64,000 bases of DNA from an uncultured Chlorobiaceae bacterium. GTDB taxonomy: Bacteria; Bacteroidota; Chlorobiia; Chlorobiales; Chlorobiaceae. Shown piece after piece: positions 27,291 through 35,101 of this stretch. A program made the translations under genes and the position numbers. Location of the stretch: contig CAISRC010000091.1 of the NCBI GenBank assembly GCA_903887845.1, forward strand, positions 21,565-85,564. The letters run 5' to 3'. The notes under the pieces were generated by a model. That model was not told where the DNA came from. It was given only the letters and a program-made list of their open reading frames with translations, and ran no database searches. Each line of letters opens with the position of its first letter. Within the stretch, counting starts at the first letter, position 1.

Positions 27291-28421
27291 TCATGGCGTA
27301 CGCTGTGCTTTTGAGAGCTGGTAATATTCAGCTAACCACGCAAGACTATTGGCGTAATAGTCGTCAGGTTCGATATAATAACACTCTTTTTTATTCAGCT
27401 GGACAGACTTTCTCTGCCGGTTCAGCAGGTCGGGAGCGATAGAAGAACCTGCTGCTTCTGTTGCAGCATAAGCAGCCGTATAGAACAGCGGGTTTTCATC
27501 CGTCGTCAGGCTCTGTTTGTCGCAGGAGTATTCGGTGAAAATTTTTCCGTTCCGCTTAAACTCATTTTCGAAAAACCGGGAAAATTTCTGCAGCACAGCG
27601 AGAGCCCTTGGATCTTTGTTGAGATGATAATCTGCGGCTATTCTCAACGGTACTCTTAAGGCATCCCATCCGTAAAGCAGAGATTTGCCCGGCAGAATCA
27701 TTATCTTTTCATTCGGGTCAAGTGCGCACCAGTTGGGTACCAGGCCTGACTCTTTCCTGTCTCCGCAGAGCGCCAGCAGCTTTTCGAGCAGATGATACGT
27801 CGTGTCGGCAAGATCAAGCCAACGCTGGTCTCCACTGACCTCGTAAAATACTTTAAAATTGGAAGGAGCGTAGTATGATGGATTTTGGGCGACAAGTTTA
27901 TCCGCTCTGCTTTCAATGAGCGTTGAGGGAATAAGGTAGAGCCTTCCATTGACAAGAACAGTCTCATGGTCGAGAATACTTTTGAGTACCTCTCTGGCAA
28001 GCTTGATATAGCGATCATCATGCCATCTTCGGTAAGCGAGAACAAGGCTATAGGCATAATCGATATCGGCGTCCGATGCTGCGGTTGTATCACTGATTGC
28101 TCCGTTTTCAAAATGCCATGCCAGCAGTCTGTCACCATTCGAATTTTTACGTGAAAGCACCGATTCACTCCATGCGAGACAGTCATCAAAGGTAGTTCTA
28201 TCTCCCATAAGCACTGCCCGGAGCATAGCGTAAGACTCTCCTTCCGAGACGGTGTCCAGATTGTTTGCAGGACGCACGACTCGACCCGCCCGAATAAAGG
28301 TGCGTTTGTAATGCTCCCATGAAGCTCGCACAATCTCTACGGGATTTACTGGAGGCGCCGAACAGTTGATCATGAAAAGCTGCACAAGGGCAAAAAGCAG
28401 CACAAAAGCACGGTTTTTCAT
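27291..28421 (-). CDS. Glycoside hydrolase family 8 lipoprotein (endoglucanase-like)
   Basis: A 376-aa GH8-type enzyme expected to cleave beta-1,4-glucan or a related polysaccharide outside the cytoplasm. The start at 28421 gives a lipoprotein signal with lipobox FMINC (C20). The GH8 proton donor region is SEGESYAML (E60), and the second acidic block ASDADIDYAYSLVLAY holds D117 and D119. PNWCALDP and YYANSLAWLAEYY are typical of BcsZ-like proteins. No cellulose synthase gene is adjacent. It may trim a cell-surface polysaccharide rather than digest external cellulose. Confidence 0.83.
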   Translation of the reverse strand: MKNRAFVLLFALVQLFMINCSAPPVNPVEIVRASWEHYKRTFIRAGRVVRPANNLDTVSEGESYAMLRAVLMGDRTTFDDCLAWSESVLSRKNSNGDRLLAWHFENGAISDTTAASDADIDYAYSLVLAYRRWHDDRYIKLAREVLKSILDHETVLVNGRLYLIPSTLIESRADKLVAQNPSYYAPSNFKVFYEVSGDQRWLDLADTTYHLLEKLLALCGDRKESGLVPNWCALDPNEKIMILPGKSLLYGWDALRVPLRIAADYHLNKDPRALAVLQKFSRFFENEFKRNGKIFTEYSCDKQSLTTDENPLFYTAAYAATEAAGSSIAPDLLNRQRKSVQLNKKECYYIEPDDYYANSLAWLAEYYQLSKAQRTP

Positions 28422-28597
28422 TCTTGGTTCAGATATAAATAGCAAGGTGCACCAAAGTGTTGTTTATTTATCATTCAATCTTCAGGTCACTTATAGGTTA
28501 ATGATAAAAAGAAAAAACAGACTTTTTGTTACATTGGATCTATCTTTTGGATGCAGATGACCGATCGGGACTCTTCAATCAACTTATCATAAGACAC

Positions 28598-29122
28598 ATG
28601 ATATCAACGACAAAAAAAACTCCGGCTCCTCCGGGAGTGGCGATATGGGTATCGGTAACGCTGCTCTGGGGGACGCTCTTTTACTGGACATCGATTTACA
28701 TGTTGCATCTTGCCTCGATCAGGCTTGGAGAGGGTTATTTCTGTCCGTCACAAAGTGAACAGTTGCGTGTGTACGGCATTCATATTGTGGTGTTGATCGT
28801 CTTTGCCCTTTTTGCCATGTTTGTCAGAGGGATGCTTGATCCGGGCAGTACGAAACAGGTACAACGGTGGCAAAATATTTCTGAAGGGAAGGGTGAGAAG
28901 ATCTTTGTCTCTTTTGCCGGAAGTCTTGCTACCAGTTTTTTCTTTACTGGTCTCACCGCGTTGACCTTTCTTGCAAGCTCGGGGTTTCTTGGTGTTATGG
29001 TGGCCTTTACTCTTCCGGTTGTTTTGCTTGCCGGAGCGTTTAATGTTGCAGCAGGTATCGCTGCATCACTGATTGTCGGCCTGATTTTTTTGATTGCAAA
29101 GGTTGGCAGAAAAAAGTCATGA
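28598..29122 (+). CDS. Membrane protein of unknown function
   Basis: A 174-aa protein with four or five hydrophobic segments: at about residues 14-37, 61-80 and a long hydrophobic stretch at 105-170. I do not recognise a family. A charged loop with KQVQRWQNISEGKGEK separates the second and third segments. ATG 28598 is preferred to an upstream TTG at 28526. It is divergent from the GH8 gene and is followed by a convergent tRNA-Ala gene. Confidence 0.65.
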   Translation: MISTTKKTPAPPGVAIWVSVTLLWGTLFYWTSIYMLHLASIRLGEGYFCPSQSEQLRVYGIHIVVLIVFALFAMFVRGMLDPGSTKQVQRWQNISEGKGEKIFVSFAGSLATSFFFTGLTALTFLASSGFLGVMVAFTLPVVLLAGAFNVAAGIAASLIVGLIFLIAKVGRKKS

Positions 29123-29151
29123 AGAGTGTGTGCCGATACGGAGCGGCCGAA

Positions 29152-29188
29152 ACAAAAAAAGCCCAGTCGATGACTGCGCTTTTTTGTT
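29152..29188 (-). terminator. Terminator hairpin at the 3' side of tRNA-Ala
   Basis: Read on the minus strand, AAAAAAGC-G-CAGTC / GACTG-G-GCTTTTTT forms a stem with one mismatch and a 3-base loop, followed by T residues. It lies just downstream of tRNA-Ala and can work in both directions, also serving the membrane protein gene from the plus strand. Confidence 0.75.
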
Positions 29189-29195
29189 CTTTCTG

Positions 29196-29268
29196 TGGAG
29201 CTAAGGAGACTCGAACTCCTGACCCTTTGCATGCCATGCAAATGCTCTACCAACTGAGCTATAGCCCC
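29196..29268 (-). tRNA. tRNA-Ala (anticodon GGC)
   Basis: On the minus strand this is a 73-nt cloverleaf: acceptor GGGGCTA / TAGCTCC, D-arm GCTC-AGTTGGTA-GAGC, anticodon stem TTTGC / GCAAA with loop ATGGCAT (anticodon GGC) and T-arm AGGAG-TTCGAGT-CTCCT. The discriminator is A. The 3' CCA is not encoded. Confidence 0.96.
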
Positions 29269-29365
29269 TTATGTTGTTCTAATTAAAAGAAAAAAAACTT
29301 GTTTTTGCAACTTGTTTTATTGATTCTTTTGATTGGAACCTGTTATTAATGCAAAATAAGCTGTT

Positions 29366-30247
29366 ATGTCACTTTTGTTTGTTGTCAAGGAAGGATTTTC
29401 AAGTATTGGAAGGGCGAAATTACCGGCAGCCATTACCGTTACGATAAGTTTTTTTGCTCTTGTGCTGCTTGGCCTTTTCAGTACCGTTTCGCTGAGTTTT
29501 TTTGATGTCATCCAGGAGCTTCGGAGCAGGGTAGAGCTTGAGGTTTTTCTCGGCGAATCGGTCGCTGAATCTCAGGCGATGGATGCGGTACGGCAGATCA
29601 AGAAGCTTCAGGGAGTACAGGAAGCCACTTATGTTTCGAAAGATGCAGCCGCACGGATTTTTGCACACGATTTTGGCGAGAATATTGTCACGATTCTCGG
29701 TTCCAACCCCCTCCCAAGGTCTATAAAGCTGAAGTTTCTTCCTGACTATGCTCACGCTGAAAGCATGACCCGGATTGTTCCGAAAATACGTGACATTATT
29801 CCAGATGTTGATATACGCTATAATCAGGCATTTCTCGGTCAGATTGAGCAGAATGCAAGGTTGTTTACCATACTGACTGGTGGTATTGGGGTGTTGATTT
29901 CAGCGGGCACCGTTGTTCTGATAGGCTATACCATACGCCTTGCCATGTACTCAAGGCAGGAAAAGATCAGAACCATGCGTCTGGTTGGAGCAACGGGCTG
30001 GTTTATTGGTGCACCCTATATTATTGAAGGGGCGCTTCAGGGTCTGCTTTCCGGCCTGCTCGCTGCAGGGGCTGTTTATCTGCTGTTCGATCAACTGCTC
30101 TTCATGTATGAGCCGGAAGTGTATAAGGTAATGCAGCCTTCTGCGCTTATGATTTACCCCTCAATTGTCGCCCTTGGTCTTCTGCTGGGTATTTTTGGCA
30201 GTGCCTTGTCCGTGAGCAAATATCTCCGGGTTGTTTCAAAACGATAG
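29366..30247 (+). CDS. ftsX: FtsX-like cell division ABC permease
   Basis: A 293-aa membrane protein of the FtsX family, which with FtsE links divisome assembly to peptidoglycan hydrolases. It has an N-terminal transmembrane helix, an extracytoplasmic domain (about 50-165; VELEVFLGESVAESQ, LPRSIKLKF) and three C-terminal helices containing TIRLAMYSRQEKIRTMRLVGAT, the family's coupling-helix region. Length is normal. ftsE is not adjacent, so the partner ATPase must be elsewhere. It converges with nfo, with a 6-bp gap. Confidence 0.9.
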   Translation: MSLLFVVKEGFSSIGRAKLPAAITVTISFFALVLLGLFSTVSLSFFDVIQELRSRVELEVFLGESVAESQAMDAVRQIKKLQGVQEATYVSKDAAARIFAHDFGENIVTILGSNPLPRSIKLKFLPDYAHAESMTRIVPKIRDIIPDVDIRYNQAFLGQIEQNARLFTILTGGIGVLISAGTVVLIGYTIRLAMYSRQEKIRTMRLVGATGWFIGAPYIIEGALQGLLSGLLAAGAVYLLFDQLLFMYEPEVYKVMQPSALMIYPSIVALGLLLGIFGSALSVSKYLRVVSKR

Positions 30248-30253
30248 CCGATT

Positions 30254-31096
30254 TTATTGTTCAAGAGCGTAGAGAAGGCTGATCTCTGAACTCCAGGCAT
30301 CGGAGTCAGGTGTTTCAAGGATCAGCGGAATCTCTTCAAAGGCCGGGGTATTCATGATGCAGGAGAAGACCTCCATCCCGATTGTTCCTTTCCCGATGCT
30401 TGCATGGCGGTCAACCCGGCTGCCCAGAGCTTGCATCGCATCGTTGAGATGCATTCCCCGCAGGTATTTGAGTCCGACAATCCGGTCAAACTCACTGAAG
30501 GTGAACTCTGCTGCTTCGGTGGTCTGCAAGTCGTAACCGCTGGCGAAGAGGTGGCAGGTGTCGAGGCATACCCCAACCCGTGTTTTATCGGCAACCTGAT
30601 CGACCAGCGAGGCAAGTTGTTCAAACCGGTGGCCAAGATTGGTACCCTGACCCGCTGTGTTTTCAATGACGGCAGTCACCCCTTTTGTTGCATCAAGCGC
30701 CATATTGATTGACTCAGCAATAAGCTTCAGGCATTGAGTCTCATCAATCTCCTTCAGATGGCTTCCCGGATGAAAGTTCAGCATGAGCAATCCAAGCTCT
30801 TCGACGCGCTGCATCTCTTCGATAAAAGCCTCTCGCGCACGCTGGAGCTTGTCGGGGTCGGGACTTCCGAGATTGATGAGATAACTGTCGTGGGGCAGAA
30901 TGTGTTCAGGTTTGAAACCGCCATCATTGCAATTTTTTTTGAAGGCGTCAATTGAGGAGGTCAAAAGTTTCGGGGCTCTCCACTGGCGCTGATTTTTGGT
31001 AAAGAGGGCGAATGCTTTTGCTCCGATACCTGTTGCATGAAGCGGAGCATTCTCGACACCTCCGCCAGTACTGACATGTGCTCCAACCCGTTTCAT
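30254..31096 (-). CDS. nfo: Endonuclease IV (AP endonuclease)
   Basis: Nfo (280 aa) cleaves DNA 5' to abasic sites in base excision repair using three zinc ions. The N-terminus [16 protein letters not shown] is characteristic; [55 protein letters not shown] (in parts) and ETPDSD hold the usual metal-binding His, Glu and Asp residues. Length is normal. It follows the glycosyltransferase gene on the minus strand with a 13-bp gap on the other side of its start, but no functional link is evident. Confidence 0.95.
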   Translation of the reverse strand: MKRVGAHVSTGGGVENAPLHATGIGAKAFALFTKNQRQWRAPKLLTSSIDAFKKNCNDGGFKPEHILPHDSYLINLGSPDPDKLQRAREAFIEEMQRVEELGLLMLNFHPGSHLKEIDETQCLKLIAESINMALDATKGVTAVIENTAGQGTNLGHRFEQLASLVDQVADKTRVGVCLDTCHLFASGYDLQTTEAAEFTFSEFDRIVGLKYLRGMHLNDAMQALGSRVDRHASIGKGTIGMEVFSCIMNTPAFEEIPLILETPDSDAWSSEISLLYALEQ

Positions 31097-31109
31097 AAAA
31101 GGATTTAAA

Positions 31110-32114
31110 TTAATCGGTTGTTTTGAAATTTTTTGCCTGTTCAGCGGTGAGATTCACCGTTTTACGAATGGTAAAAGCGCTCCCTCTGGATGATGATGTT
31201 GAAAGCAGTTCTCCAAGCAGGCCAGTCGAAAAAAGCTGTACGCCAAGAATAAGCAGCAGGATGCCGAGAAAAAGAATCGGACGGTTGCTCACCGGTTTAT
31301 GAAGCAGAATTTTATCGAGGGTGACATAGAGGCTGATGAGAAAGCCGAAAAGAAAGCTTGTGAGGCCAGCCATGCCAAAAAAGTGCATCGGGCGGCGAAG
31401 ATAGCGCGTGATGAAGAGCACCGAAAGAAAATCAAAAAGCCCTGAAAAAAACCTTGATGAACCATATTTGGTGCTGCCGAATTTTCTTGGATGGTGTGTA
31501 ACCGGCAGTTCGGAAATCCTGAACCCCATCCACTGGGCGAGTACCGGAATGTAGCGGTGCATATCTCCATTCAGTTCAAGTCGTCGGGTCACCTCGTTCC
31601 GGTACACCTTCAGGCCGCAGTTGAAATCGTGAAGAGTGATGCCGGTAAAAAGACGGGTCACTCGATTGAAAAGCTTTGATGGTATGGTTTTGGAGAGCGG
31701 ATCCTTGCGATGCTGCTTCCATCCACTGACCAGATCATACCCTTCCTGCAGCTTTTTGATCATCTCCTTTATGGCAAATGGTTCATCCTGCAGGTCAGCG
31801 TCGATGGTGCAAATGTAGTCACCGGTGGCGGCCATGAATCCTGCAGAGAGCGCAGCGGTTTTTCCGAAGTTTCTCTGAAAGGAGATGAGGCGAAGCTCCG
31901 GCCTTGACAGAATCATGCTGCTGATCAGGGTAGACGAGTCATCGGTGGAGCCATCGTCAACCATGATAATTTCGTACTCAAACGGCTCCTGAAAGAGAGC
32001 GTGCAACTCCTTTTCGCTCATGGCGGCAGAGAGTTGCTCAAGCAGCTCAGGAAGCGATTCCCGTTCATTGAAGAGCGGAACGACGATTGAGAGTTGACAG
32101 TTGTGTGTTGACAA
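31110..32114 (-). CDS. Family 2 glycosyltransferase with C-terminal membrane helices
   Basis: A GT-A fold glycosyltransferase of the DPM1/GtrB/ArnC type, which moves a sugar from a nucleotide donor onto polyprenyl phosphate. [17 protein letters not shown] at the N-terminus, [17 protein letters not shown] (a D-x-D-type metal site) and two C-terminal hydrophobic helices (about residues 240-260 and 275-300) support this. No ATG is available. The TTG at 32114 gives 334 aa and a short N-terminus; another TTG at 32135 is possible. The first codons lie in a stretch with two GTTGACA motifs, which may be repeat DNA. Confidence 0.85.
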   Translation of the reverse strand: MSTHNCQLSIVVPLFNERESLPELLEQLSAAMSEKELHALFQEPFEYEIIMVDDGSTDDSSTLISSMILSRPELRLISFQRNFGKTAALSAGFMAATGDYICTIDADLQDEPFAIKEMIKKLQEGYDLVSGWKQHRKDPLSKTIPSKLFNRVTRLFTGITLHDFNCGLKVYRNEVTRRLELNGDMHRYIPVLAQWMGFRISELPVTHHPRKFGSTKYGSSRFFSGLFDFLSVLFITRYLRRPMHFFGMAGLTSFLFGFLISLYVTLDKILLHKPVSNRPILFLGILLLILGVQLFSTGLLGELLSTSSSRGSAFTIRKTVNLTAEQAKNFKTTD

Positions 32115-32185
32115 TGGACACGAGATAATGAACAAAAAAGTAAACAGACAGGGGAAAGGTAAGGAGTAGAGGGGGCAAAGCCAAA

Positions 32186-32857
32186 CTATACGCCTCTTCT
32201 TGAGGGGTTCCAGAGGTATTTATGGAGCTGGAGCTGGAATCTTGCACGGAGCTGGTCGCGCAGCATCCATTCTGCAAGTTCGGCAGGATCAAGTTTGCCG
32301 AATGCCACTCCCATCATGACGGTGAAAGAGTCGGTCAGTCGATGTTCATGAAGAAGGGAGGTTGCCCACTCATAATCCTCCTTTCCGGCAATGACAATTT
32401 TGAATTCAAAGGTGTGGCGGTGTGGAAGTTCCGCTTCAAGTGCAAGACGGATGTTATCGGGATTGTTCTGTTGGGCTACGCCAGAAGATGGCGGTTTGAG
32501 GTCGATGATTTTATGGACCCGTTTGTCCACCTTTTCGACAGAGATAAATCCTCCTGTTTCAAGCAGTACCTTTTGATCACGATCACAGAGCAGCTTCATC
32601 AGCGGGTAAACTGCTGGCTGAAGCAGAGGTTCTCCACCGGTGATTTCAATAAAGGGAGCCTGAAAGGTGAGCGCCCTCTGAATAATCTCCTCTCTCTCAA
32701 GATCGACTCCCTCATCTTCAGCATAACCGGTATCGCAACCCGCGCATCCGTGGCCGCAGCCCGCAAGCCGAATAAAGGTGCAGGGCCAGCCAGCAAAGGA
32801 GCCCTCTCCCTGAATGGAGTGAAAAATTTCGCTGATCGTGAGAGTGTCGGCGCTCAT
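32186..32857 (-). CDS. queE: 7-carboxy-7-deazaguanine synthase
   Basis: QueE (223 aa) is a radical SAM enzyme that forms 7-carboxy-7-deazaguanine in queuosine and deazapurine synthesis. The N-terminus has EIFHSIQGEGSFAGWP, and the iron-sulfur site is C-x3-C-x2-C in CGHGCAGC (C34, C38, C41). EITGGEPLLQ is the SAM-binding GGE motif, and the YLWNPSRRGV ending fits the family. It overlaps purN by 4 bp (both on the minus strand), so they are co-translated. queG lies about 6 kb away; other que genes are not in the window. Confidence 0.92.
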   Translation of the reverse strand: MSADTLTISEIFHSIQGEGSFAGWPCTFIRLAGCGHGCAGCDTGYAEDEGVDLEREEIIQRALTFQAPFIEITGGEPLLQPAVYPLMKLLCDRDQKVLLETGGFISVEKVDKRVHKIIDLKPPSSGVAQQNNPDNIRLALEAELPHRHTFEFKIVIAGKEDYEWATSLLHEHRLTDSFTVMMGVAFGKLDPAELAEWMLRDQLRARFQLQLHKYLWNPSRRGV

Positions 32858-33456
32858 GATCTCCGTAAGGTCAGCAGCTTCTCCAGGGCATCAGGATAAA
32901 GCCTGTGTTCGCATTCCAGCACCCTTGCGGCAAGAGTCTCCGGGGTATCATCCGGCAAGACCGGGACAGTTCGCTGAAGCAGAATCTCTCCCTTGTCATA
33001 CTCCTCATTGACAAAATGCACCGTTGCTCCCGTTTCAGTTTCACCAGCCTCAAGCACAGCGGTATGAACATGAATCCCATACATTCCCTCACCACCGAAT
33101 TTCGGCAGAAGAGCAGGATGGATGTTGAGCATTCTGTCAGGAAATGCGGCCACAACAGCATCCGGTACCTTGCGCATATAGCCCGCCAGAAGAATGATAT
33201 CGATCTGATGTTTTTTCAGGCCTTCAACCATCGCACAGGCAAACTCATCAAAAGAGGAAAACTGTTTCTCGGTGATATGAAGCGTTGTTATACCGTTCTG
33301 CTGCGCAAATTCCATGGCTCCACACTGGCTTCGGTTCGAAATGCAGAGGACAATTTCCGCAGGGAGTTGTTTGTTCCTGATCACCTCAAAAAGCGCCTTG
33401 AAATTGCTGCCGTTACCGGAGCAGAAAACGGCGATGCGGCTGTTGTGGCTAGTCAT
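32854..33456 (-). CDS. purN: Phosphoribosylglycinamide formyltransferase
   Basis: PurN (200 aa) transfers a formyl group from 10-formyl-THF to GAR in purine synthesis. The N-terminus IAVFCSGNGSNFKAL is the phosphate-binding pattern; LAGYMRKVPDAVV, NIHPALLPKFGGEGMYG with the catalytic Asn and His, and VHFVNEEYDKGEILLQR with the catalytic Asp are present. Length is typical. It overlaps queE by 4 bp and starts 202 bp from the divergent accessory patch. purH is about 2.7 kb to the right on the other strand. Confidence 0.96.
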   Translation of the reverse strand: MTSHNSRIAVFCSGNGSNFKALFEVIRNKQLPAEIVLCISNRSQCGAMEFAQQNGITTLHITEKQFSSFDEFACAMVEGLKKHQIDIILLAGYMRKVPDAVVAAFPDRMLNIHPALLPKFGGEGMYGIHVHTAVLEAGETETGATVHFVNEEYDKGEILLQRTVPVLPDDTPETLAARVLECEHRLYPDALEKLLTLRRS

Positions 33457-33658
33457 TATGGTGATAATCTTATTAATTTATTTTATTATAAGTTTGATCC
33501 ATTTCCAAGCTGTTCCGGGTTTTCTTGCGTGATGTTTTCTCGATTCTCTCATCTCCGTTCTCGTTTTCCTTATTATTGGTGGAATTATCCGTACCTTTTC
33601 AGTAAGCCTTATCTTTTCCTTATTACTTTTTAGAGGTTCCCTACAAAGAGAGGTACTT

Positions 33659-33919
33659 ATGCCGTTAATATGTGAGTTTTTTGGCATAAAAATTTATATG
33701 TATTGGCAGGAGAACAATCCTCCACATTTTCATGCTGAATACAATGGATTCCGCGCAGAAGAAGATGTCAATAATTCTGTGATATTGAAGGGTGTATTAC
33801 CTTTTAAACAATTAAAGCTTGTGCTTGCCTGGTGTGAATTGCATAAAGATGAGTTGATAAATAATTGGAATCTTGCAGAAACTCATGGAATGTTGGTAAA
33901 AATAAATCCATTACAATAA
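33659..33919 (+). CDS. DUF4160 protein
   Basis: An 86-aa protein matching the DUF4160 pattern: MPLICEFFGIKIYMYW at the N-terminus, then NNPPHFHAEYNG, and LKLVLAWCELHKDELINNW near the end. Such proteins usually sit next to DUF2442 genes, as here, and the pair has been considered toxin-antitoxin-like, though function is unproven. AGAGAGG upstream is a usable ribosome site. It begins the accessory patch between purN and purH and is AT-richer than its neighbours. Confidence 0.85.
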   Translation: MPLICEFFGIKIYMYWQENNPPHFHAEYNGFRAEEDVNNSVILKGVLPFKQLKLVLAWCELHKDELINNWNLAETHGMLVKINPLQ

Positions 33920-33927
33920 GGTGTACT

Positions 33928-34215
33928 ATGATGCATACCATTATTCAGGTACTCCCAACCGATGATTATAAGGTATATCTGTACTTTGCTCATGGTGAAA
34001 TCAGATTATATGATGCCACGGAAATTCTTGAGCACGGTGTTTTCAGGATATTAAAGGATAAGAAAATATTTGCAGAGACCTGTACTGTTTTTAACAATAC
34101 ATTGGCCTGGGATGTAAAGGGTAATTTTGATCCTTATGAATGTCTGGATTTGGAGCCGGAAGTGCTTTATGAAAAATCAATGACAGTTGAGGATCCATTG
34201 ATTAAATATGCGTAA
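33928..34215 (+). CDS. DUF2442 protein
   Basis: A 95-aa protein resembling DUF2442: an N-terminal IIQVLPTDDYKVYLYFAHGE strand pair, then LYDATEILEHGVFRILKD and a C-terminal AWDVKGNFDPYECLDLEPE segment. It starts 8 bp after the DUF4160 gene, so the two are co-transcribed. In related pairs this member is the suspected antitoxin or regulator, but that is not established. I chose ATG 33928 because upstream codons in the frame overlap the DUF4160 gene. Confidence 0.82.
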   Translation: MMHTIIQVLPTDDYKVYLYFAHGEIRLYDATEILEHGVFRILKDKKIFAETCTVFNNTLAWDVKGNFDPYECLDLEPEVLYEKSMTVEDPLIKYA

Positions 34216-34269
34216 TCAAGCGGATTCTGAAGAATGGTATTGAAACTATATATAAAAAGGTGGCGAAAA

Positions 34270-34371
34270 ATGGAGACAGTATTAATTGAGAAAGAGGCAT
34301 TACGACTTACTCTCAGGGAAAGGGCATTACTTGCTGTTCATCTTTTACAGTTGTTGGGAAGCGAGGGATGA
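34270..34371 (+). pseudogene. Truncated addiction-module antitoxin-like remnant
   Basis: A 33-codon reading frame beginning METVLIEKEALRLTLRERA and ending LLQLLGSEG, then TGA. The pattern of a short start, acidic spacing and L-x-L-R-E-R-A-x-L-A followed by a leucine-rich helix resembles the N-terminal half of small putative addiction-module antitoxins (TIGR02574 / Unstab_antitox type, normally about 65-75 aa). The second half is missing and no ParE/RelE-like toxin follows. It sits just after the DUF2442 gene. It is probably a decayed remnant of a second toxin-antitoxin locus. Confidence 0.5.
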
Positions 34372-34455
34372 AACCGTCATGCTTTGCTGAGCCTGACCTG
34401 TTATTTCTTCTGTCCAATTAACATATTGCTGCCATTACGGCGAAGGAGAGTTCAA

Positions 34456-34992
34456 ATGTCCGATGCACTTTTAAGTTCAGTATTATCTGCAGTTATTGCT
34501 GGTGTGTTTACCTTGGTTGCAAAGCGTATGGAAACCAGCCATGCACATGATGATGCAAGGGCTGTAGCTTCGCCAACACCCGCATTAACAGCCACAAGTC
34601 CGGTGACAAAGCCAGTCGCTGGAGCAATCAACTACGGCTCAGCCATAAAGCATATCGGTATCCTGCAGTTTCTGCTCAATATTGTTGGTTTTCTTGTGGG
34701 TATTATTGTAGGTGCAACGGGAGCAGGTACGGAAACGCTTATTTTGATGGCGCTGTTTATTGGGACGATTGTGCTCATTGCAGGTTTTTTCTGGTCGGCT
34801 TTATCAGTCGAAAAGTCCATGATATGGAAGTATCTGGTTGTTGTGGCTCTTGGTGTCGCCATTACGACCTTGATTATTAACTCTATTATTCTGCAAATAC
34901 CGCTCTCACTGGCAAGTCTTGCCGTTGCACTGGTGCAAAACTTTTCATGTATGGGTATCGGTGGATTTATTGCCAGGGCGGTAAAAAAATAA
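34456..34992 (+). CDS. Membrane protein of unknown function
   Basis: A 178-aa protein. An N-terminal hydrophobic segment (LLSSVLSAVIAGVFTLV) is followed by a polar, Ala/Thr/Pro-rich linker (about 30-58). Four more hydrophobic segments lie between about 65 and 170. A GGAGAG ribosome site precedes ATG 34456; a TTG-started extension from 34384 is less likely. I recognise no family. Directly after its stop lies a fragment of a second purH, so it belongs to the accessory patch. Confidence 0.65.
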   Translation: MSDALLSSVLSAVIAGVFTLVAKRMETSHAHDDARAVASPTPALTATSPVTKPVAGAINYGSAIKHIGILQFLLNIVGFLVGIIVGATGAGTETLILMALFIGTIVLIAGFFWSALSVEKSMIWKYLVVVALGVAITTLIINSIILQIPLSLASLAVALVQNFSCMGIGGFIARAVKK

Positions 34993-34993
34993 T

Positions 34994-35069
34994 GCAGGTG
35001 TGAGTGCAGCCTCAATTTCAACCTTCACCGGGTTTCCGGAAATCATGGACGGTCGGGTTAAAACACTAT
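34994..35069 (+). pseudogene. Fragment of a second purH
   Basis: About 71 bases at 34994-35064 match the purH region 36297-36367 at roughly 86 percent by hand alignment. Read in frame they give [20 protein letters not shown], then RVKTL and a stop; intact purH reads the same apart from one change (I to F) until the stop. Most differences are synonymous. The rest of this copy is absent. It lies between the unknown membrane protein and the hydrolase gene and marks a recombination boundary in front of intact purH. Confidence 0.85.
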
Positions 35070-35101
35070 AGCCGTTATATCATGATATTGATCTGTTTAC
35101 C

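Noticed and set aside
33478..33687. Minus-strand ORF upstream of the DUF4160 gene
   Set aside because: Composition is basic and low-complexity, there is no ribosome site, and it overlaps the start of the better-supported DUF4160 gene.
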